A stretch of 64,000 bases of DNA. Source: Hellea sp039977295. Its GTDB lineage: Bacteria > Pseudomonadota > Alphaproteobacteria > Caulobacterales > Maricaulaceae. Under the pieces are notes generated by a model. It made no database searches, was not told where the DNA came from, and saw only the letters and a program-made list of their open reading frames with translations. This document shows positions 59,622 through 64,000 of the stretch, in pieces. The number at the start of each line of letters is the position of its first letter. Position 1 is the first letter of the stretch. Location of the stretch: positions 104,268-168,267 of the forward strand of contig JBDWDN010000007.1 of the NCBI GenBank assembly GCA_039977295.1, given 5' to 3'. Made by a program: the position numbers and the translations under genes.

Positions 59622-60370
59622 TAAGTTTTGAACATCTCTGCGCGGGTTATGGCCCCTGTGATGTTTTGCAAAGCGTGAGCGCCGCGGCAAAGCCGGGTGA
59701 ATTTATTGCCCTTATCGGCCCAAATGGGTGCGGGAAATCGACATTGCTAAAGACGCTTTGCGGCGTTATTGCGCCGTCATCAGGCCGTATAATGGTTGGT
59801 GAAAAAGCGCTGACAGATTTACCCTTAAAAACCCGAGCACGCGCCATCGCCTACCTCGCTCAGTCGCGCGAAGCTTTGCCGAGCATGACCGTAGAAGAGG
59901 TTGTGCGGCTGGGCCGCGCGCCTTATCGCGGGGCGTTAGGACAGATAAGTTCAGACGGAGAGGCCGCTATCGCCTCGGCATTATCGCGCACGCAATCCGG
60001 CATATTTAAAGCGCGCCGCTTTGACAGCCTTTCGGGCGGCGAACAAGCCCGTATTCTTCTCGCCCGCGCCTTGGCGGTTGAGGCGCCGCTCTTACTAGCG
60101 GATGAACCCATCGCCGCACTTGATCCTTATTATCAGCTCTCCATGATGGAGATTTTAAAGGCAGAGGCCGCGTCCGGAAAAACGGTTATTACCGCGCTGC
60201 ATGACCTCTCCCTCGCCGCGCAATTTGCTGACCGTGTATGGATGATGCATCGTGGTAAAATTATCGCAAATGGCGCGCCCGAGGATGTTTTAAATGATAA
60301 GAACCTGAAAACGGTCTTTGGCATTAAGCGGCCCGAAGGCGGTTTTAAGCCTCTAGAATTAGCGGATTAA
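59618..60370 (+). CDS. btuD: BtuD/FepC-type ABC ATPase
   Basis: 250 residues. Walker A Gly-Pro-Asn-Gly-Cys-Gly-Lys-Ser-Thr near residue 36, Q-loop Tyr-Leu-Ala-Gln, signature Leu-Ser-Gly-Gly-Glu-Gln near 135, Walker B Leu-Leu-Leu-Ala-Asp-Glu-Pro near 155, and switch His in Thr-Ala-Leu-His-Asp. It powers the permease; both genes are translationally coupled. Its stop overlaps that of the convergent serine dehydratase gene by four bases. Confidence 0.93.
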   Translation: MISFEHLCAGYGPCDVLQSVSAAAKPGEFIALIGPNGCGKSTLLKTLCGVIAPSSGRIMVGEKALTDLPLKTRARAIAYLAQSREALPSMTVEEVVRLGRAPYRGALGQISSDGEAAIASALSRTQSGIFKARRFDSLSGGEQARILLARALAVEAPLLLADEPIAALDPYYQLSMMEILKAEAASGKTVITALHDLSLAAQFADRVWMMHRGKIIANGAPEDVLNDKNLKTVFGIKRPEGGFKPLELAD

Positions 60371-61773
60371 CATTCCACTACATTGACCGCCAAACCGCCT
60401 TGGCTTGTCTCTTTATATTTAGAGGACATATCCAAACCCGTTTGGCGCATGGTTTCAATAACTTGATCAAGGCTAACCTTCATCGCGCCGTCTGCATGTA
60501 GCGCAAGGCGCGCGGCATTAACGGCCTTTACCGTCCCGATCGCATTGCGTTCAATACAGGGAATTTGCACAAGCCCGCCAACGGGGTCACAGGTTAGGCC
60601 CAGATTATGTTCCATGCCGATCTCTGCCGCTTGCGCGACTTGCTCAGGGTTAGCGCCCCATACCGCCGCGAGGCCGCCCGCCGCCATAGAACAGGCCACG
60701 CCGACTTCGCCCTGACAGCCCATTTCTGCGCCAGAGATTGACGCGCGCTGTTTATAAAGAAGCCCAATTCCGCCGGCTGTTAAGAGGAGCTTGCGTATAT
60801 TTTGAGGAAGGCGATTCTCACCGGCGCAATAATGCTTTAGCACCGCTGGAATGATCCCGGCCGCGCCATTTGTCGGGGCCGTGACGACCTGTCCTCCATT
60901 GGCATTTTCTTCATTCACCGCCATAGCGTAAACATTTAGCCAATCAAAAAGCTGTTCGCGTTCATTAGACATAGGCGCGCTGTGAAGCTTTTGCCAAAGC
61001 CCCGGCGCGCGGCGTTTAACCTCTAAGCCGCCCGGCAGAATCCCTTCCGTATTTAACCCCCGGTCAATGCAGGACAGCATGACAGCCGCGATATTATCCA
61101 GCGCCGCATCCGTCTCTGCGCGGGGACGCATGGCGTCTTCATTGGCGTAGATAATTTCAGAGATAGATTTCTTATGGGTTTTGCAAAGTTTTAAAAGCTC
61201 ATCTGCTGACCCAAAAGAATAAGGCACATCTGGACCGTAAGAGATAAGGTCATCTTCTGCGGGTGTTGAAAGTTGATCTCGGGAGGCGATAAAACCACCG
61301 CCCGTCGAATAATATATACGCTCTATGAGCTGTTGCCCGGCGCTATCAAAGGCCGCCAAGACCATCTCATTTGGATGTAAGTCCGCAGGCGTGTCATAAT
61401 CTAGAATCATATCTGTTTCAGGATTAAAGGTAATAGCGGTTTTACCCTGCAAGGTGAGCTCATGCCCCTCATAGACCGCCTTAAGCGCCACTTCCGCCAA
61501 CCCGGGGTCAAAGGTCTCGGGGCGATATCCCATCAAGCCATAAAGCGAGGCGCGAGGCGAAGCGTGCCCTTCACCTGTAAAGGCGAGCGAGCCGCGCAAA
61601 CGCACCTCTATGCGGGCTGTTTTATCGATCAGATCATTCTTTTGAAGCCGCATGACAAAGCGGTGCCCAATGCGCATTGGGCCCACCGTATGACTGGATG
61701 ACGGGCCAATACCGATGCGAAATATGTCGAGAACAGAAAGCATATGTTCATAGCTACGCTGGGCGCAGTCCAT
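60367..61773 (-). CDS. sdaA: L-serine dehydratase
   Basis: 468 residues from ATG 61773; ATG 61743 (Met-Leu-Ser-Val-Leu-Asp-Ile-Phe) is where most relatives begin, but the AAAGGA of the riboswitch 3' end favours the earlier codon. One-chain Fe-S type: Gly-Pro-Ser-Ser-Ser-His-Thr near residue 24, Cys of the cluster in Gly-Cys-Gln-Gly-Glu-Val-Gly-Val-Ala-Cys-Ser near 344 and Cys-Asp-Pro-Val-Gly-Gly...Ile-Pro-Cys-Ile-Glu-Arg near 395. It turns serine into pyruvate and ammonia. A glycine riboswitch in the leader ties it to glycine/serine balance. Confidence 0.95.
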   Translation of the reverse strand: MDCAQRSYEHMLSVLDIFRIGIGPSSSHTVGPMRIGHRFVMRLQKNDLIDKTARIEVRLRGSLAFTGEGHASPRASLYGLMGYRPETFDPGLAEVALKAVYEGHELTLQGKTAITFNPETDMILDYDTPADLHPNEMVLAAFDSAGQQLIERIYYSTGGGFIASRDQLSTPAEDDLISYGPDVPYSFGSADELLKLCKTHKKSISEIIYANEDAMRPRAETDAALDNIAAVMLSCIDRGLNTEGILPGGLEVKRRAPGLWQKLHSAPMSNEREQLFDWLNVYAMAVNEENANGGQVVTAPTNGAAGIIPAVLKHYCAGENRLPQNIRKLLLTAGGIGLLYKQRASISGAEMGCQGEVGVACSMAAGGLAAVWGANPEQVAQAAEIGMEHNLGLTCDPVGGLVQIPCIERNAIGTVKAVNAARLALHADGAMKVSLDQVIETMRQTGLDMSSKYKETSQGGLAVNVVEC

Positions 61774-61781
61774 GCCGCCAG

Positions 61782-61966
61782 CTGTCCTTTAGGCCTGAGA
61801 GATTGACACAAACCCGATCATCGGTGATTGCGCTTACTCCGTCGGCGGGGCCTTTCACTAAAAAGCCCGCTTTCCAGCTTTGTTTAATTCCTTACGGTCC
61901 GTTTGCCTGAGCGTTTCCGGGGCAGTTGCGCCTTCGGCGGCCACGTCGAGCGCGGCTCTCTCCCAT
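61782..61966 (-). ncRNA. tandem glycine riboswitch
   Basis: Read on the minus strand: GGGAGAGAGCC, GCCGAAGGCGCAACTGCCCC, GGAAACGCTCAGGCAAACGGACC (first aptamer, about 61896-61966), then GCTGGAAAGC, GCCGACGGAGTAAGC and AATCTCTCAGGCCTAAAGGACAG (second aptamer, about 61782-61895). These are the hallmark segments of the two-aptamer glycine riboswitch. The second aptamer ends 9 bases before the serine dehydratase start and includes its ribosome site, so glycine binding most likely turns translation on. Confidence 0.95.
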
Positions 61967-62037
61967 ATGAAATATTAAATCCTCATATGGCTGACATGTC
62001 TAAAACCGTCAAGACAGAGCGGTTAGATTAAGGCCTG

Positions 62038-62928
62038 TTAAAGAGAGCCATTAATCAATTTCATAATGCCAGAGAAATCAAGACCGTCTTTCTGGGCCGC
62101 CTCCATCAGCGAATATAAAGCTTCGGACTGCGTGCCAAGCGGCGTCGCAGCACGGGCTGATGTCGCGGCGTCTTGCGCAAGGCGCAGATCTTTAAGCATC
62201 ATGGCGGCTGAAAATCCGGGTTGGTAATCGTGATTAGACGGCGCGCTCTCGACAGGGCCAGGCGCAGGGCAATAGCTTGTCATGGACCAATTCTGGCCAG
62301 AGGCGGTCGAGGAAATGTCATAAAATGTTTGGGCATCAAGGCCGAGCTTCTCAGCCAAATTAAACGCCTCGCAGGTTCCGATCATATGAATACCGAGCAG
62401 CATATTATTACAAATTTTAGCGGCCTGTCCGTTGCCGGCGTCGCCCGCATGGAAAACATTCTTACCCATTATATCCAGAAAGGGCTTAGCCCGGTTAAAG
62501 GCGTCACTGTCCCCGCCGCACATAAAGGTCAGCGTGCCAGCCGCCGCGCCGCCCACGCCGCCAGAGACAGGGGCGTCGATCATGGCAAAGCCCTTATGCG
62601 TCGCCGAGCCTATAACTTCGCGGGCAGAGGCCACATCAATCGTCGAGCAATCGATAAATAATGTGCCCGCCTTGGCGTGATTAAAAACCCCGTCTTCGCC
62701 GCCATAAACCATTTTCACATGCGCGCCTGCGGGGAGCATGGTGATCACGACATCAGCTGCTTCCACAGCGTCTTGCGCGTTCTCGGCGCCGACACATCCC
62801 GCTTTGACCGCGCGCGCAATGGCGTCCTTAGAAATGTCTAAAGCCCGCACATCATGCCCGGCAGCGGCCAAATTAGTGGCCATACCAATGCCCATATTTC
62901 CAAGGCCGATAAATGCTATTGTGGTCAT
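62038..62928 (-). CDS. mmsB: 3-hydroxyisobutyrate dehydrogenase
   Basis: 296 residues. N-terminal Rossmann loop Ile-Gly-Leu-Gly-Asn-Met-Gly, substrate site Asp-Ala-Pro-Val-Ser-Gly-Gly-Val-Gly-Gly-Ala near residue 118, catalytic Lys in Asn-Gly-Gln-Ala-Ala-Lys-Ile-Cys-Asn-Asn near 170. It oxidises 3-hydroxyisobutyrate to methylmalonate semialdehyde in valine breakdown. Coupled by ATGA overlap to the hydrolase gene upstream. Confidence 0.95.
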   Translation of the reverse strand: MTTIAFIGLGNMGIGMATNLAAAGHDVRALDISKDAIARAVKAGCVGAENAQDAVEAADVVITMLPAGAHVKMVYGGEDGVFNHAKAGTLFIDCSTIDVASAREVIGSATHKGFAMIDAPVSGGVGGAAAGTLTFMCGGDSDAFNRAKPFLDIMGKNVFHAGDAGNGQAAKICNNMLLGIHMIGTCEAFNLAEKLGLDAQTFYDISSTASGQNWSMTSYCPAPGPVESAPSNHDYQPGFSAAMMLKDLRLAQDAATSARAATPLGTQSEALYSLMEAAQKDGLDFSGIMKLINGSL

Positions 62929-63971
62929 GCTAAAAATTCCTGTGGTGGTCTAGCCGTCTTTCTGAAGACGCGCTGCACTTGGGGTTCTGTGACGCCGTTC
63001 ACATCGTCATGTGACCATTTCGGATTGCGGTCTTTGTCAATTAATTGCGCGCGAATGCCTTCATAGAAATCTTGGGTTTTTAAAAAATTTAACGAGAGAT
63101 CAAGCTCTTGCGTCATGACCTCCTGGAAGGTCTTTTTCGCGCCGCGCCGCAAAGCTTCAAATGTGACGCACATAGCGAGCGGTGATTTACGGCGGATATT
63201 GGACGCTTGTTTAGCCGCCCATTCACTGCCGTCATCATCCAGCGCGCGCAGGATAGCGGGAACGGTTTTCTCGCCAAAGGCCTTTACGGCCCCGGGAATC
63301 AATTCGCAAACAGGCGGGGTCTTCACGAAATCAAACATGACATTGGCCACGGCCGCGTCAGAGCCGTCGAGCTTTGCCGTGCCTAAAGCGTCTATTAATG
63401 CGCCGTGCTGAGCGCTCGGCACATAGGCATTCGCCACGCCCACATGACAAGATTGCCCTGCATCCAGCCGCGCGCCCGTTAGGCCGAGCCATTGCCCAAT
63501 ATCCATGCCCAGACGCGGTAGAAAATAGGTCCCGCCAACATCAGGGAAATATCCAATGCCCGTTTCTGGCATGGCAAAAACTGTGGCGTCCCCCGCGACG
63601 CGCAAACGTCCATGAACAGAAAGGCCAACGCCGCCGCCCATGACAAAACCATCAATCAGCGTGATATAGGGTTTCGAATAACGGTGAATAAGCTCATTAA
63701 GCGCATATTCAATCCGCCAAAATTCTTCGGCGCGGCTATCGCCTGCCTTACCGCTATCATGGAGGAGTATAACGTCACCGCCTGCGCAAAAGGCCCGCTC
63801 ACCCTCCCCGTCAATCAAGACAGCGCCAATTTGCGGGTCTGTCTCCCACACCACAAGTAGCCGCGTGATTTCTTCGCACATGGCGAAGGTCAGAGCATTC
63901 AGCGCCTTGGGGCGATTAAGGGTGATGTGGCCAAGATTGCCAATGACACGGGATTTAATTTCTGTGGTCAT
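62925..63971 (-). CDS. 3-hydroxyisobutyryl-CoA hydrolase (crotonase family)
   Basis: 348 residues, the HIBCH length (simple enoyl-CoA hydratases are ~260). Motifs: Gly-Glu-Arg-Ala-Phe-Cys-Ala-Gly-Gly-Asp near residue 57 (oxyanion hole), Met-Gly-Gly-Gly-Val-Gly-Leu near 110 and Ala-Met-Pro-Glu-Thr-Gly-Ile-Gly-Tyr-Phe-Pro-Asp-Val-Gly-Gly near 132, with the catalytic Glu/Asp of HIBCH. It releases CoA from 3-hydroxyisobutyryl-CoA, the step before the dehydrogenase encoded next. The promoter lies beyond the window end. Confidence 0.93.
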   Translation of the reverse strand: MTTEIKSRVIGNLGHITLNRPKALNALTFAMCEEITRLLVVWETDPQIGAVLIDGEGERAFCAGGDVILLHDSGKAGDSRAEEFWRIEYALNELIHRYSKPYITLIDGFVMGGGVGLSVHGRLRVAGDATVFAMPETGIGYFPDVGGTYFLPRLGMDIGQWLGLTGARLDAGQSCHVGVANAYVPSAQHGALIDALGTAKLDGSDAAVANVMFDFVKTPPVCELIPGAVKAFGEKTVPAILRALDDDGSEWAAKQASNIRRKSPLAMCVTFEALRRGAKKTFQEVMTQELDLSLNFLKTQDFYEGIRAQLIDKDRNPKWSHDDVNGVTEPQVQRVFRKTARPPQEFLA

Positions 63972-64000
63972 AATTATTTAGTCCCTCGTCTCACAACTGT

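Overview
The window is a stretch of an alphaproteobacterial chromosome, most likely from a marine, stalked or flagellated member of the Caulobacterales/Maricaulales (Hyphomonadaceae-like). The evidence is a textbook CtrA cell-cycle regulator with GANTC methylation sites in its leader and a FliJ-like coiled-coil gene upstream, the alphaproteobacterial hemC-hemD-Mic60-hemY cluster, a CRP-family regulator, a B12 receptor and moderate GC content. Nothing here is phage- or plasmid-like, and no rRNA, CRISPR array or intact insertion sequence was seen.

Layout. 1-6.5 kb: surface-polysaccharide functions (a large glycosyltransferase-like protein, an acyltransferase-3/SGNH O-acetylase, a beta-helix lipoprotein). 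6.5-9.5 kb: a short accessory patch with a HExxH lipoprotein-like gene between imperfect direct repeats, a small membrane protein and a SIMPL protein. 9.6-17.7 kb: two divergent operons that together encode a complete CMP-legionaminic-acid-type nonulosonate pathway plus a GT2 glycosyltransferase. 17.7-22.1 kb: a Tat-like secreted protein convergent with a 1183-residue serralysin-type RTX metalloprotease. 22.2-28.9 kb: hemC, hemD, Mic60/mitofilin, hemY on one strand, and tsaD, gpsA, YciI on the other.

28.9-36.5 kb is the most interesting part. It contains a CRP-like cNMP receptor, a TRAFs-binding-TPR/Rossmann/class III cyclase fusion, a membrane-tethered protein with a trypsin-like domain predicted to be cytoplasmic, an unknown 209-residue protein and a TIR-TM-TPR protein. 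Three perfect TGTGA-N6-TCACA palindromes sit in front of the receptor, the divergent cyclase/protease pair and the small-protein gene. The receptor retains both the cAMP-pocket residues and the Arg-Glu-x-x-x-Arg recognition helix that reads TGTGA. I read this as a self-contained second-messenger circuit controlling a protease (and possibly TIR) effector arm, resembling but not identical to known nucleotide-signalling conflict systems.

36.6-50.7 kb holds housekeeping and accessory genes: a cytochrome P450, a TadG-like VWA pilus protein, DegP, a degenerate ParA-like protein, three EF-hand proteins followed by an ECF sigma/anti-sigma pair, FliJ-like/CtrA, a PIF1-like helicase, DUF1244 and FolB. 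50.7-60.4 kb is a vitamin B12 region (cobalamin riboswitch-btuB, then btuF/C/D-like genes). It is interrupted by a tRNA-Arg(CCG) and a small AT-rich defence island containing a DUF262/DUF1524 nuclease, a CBS-HEPN protein and the scar of a type I restriction locus; degenerate copies of the sequence at and after the tRNA occur at both ends of the island. 60.4-64 kb: serine dehydratase behind a tandem glycine riboswitch, then two valine-catabolism genes.
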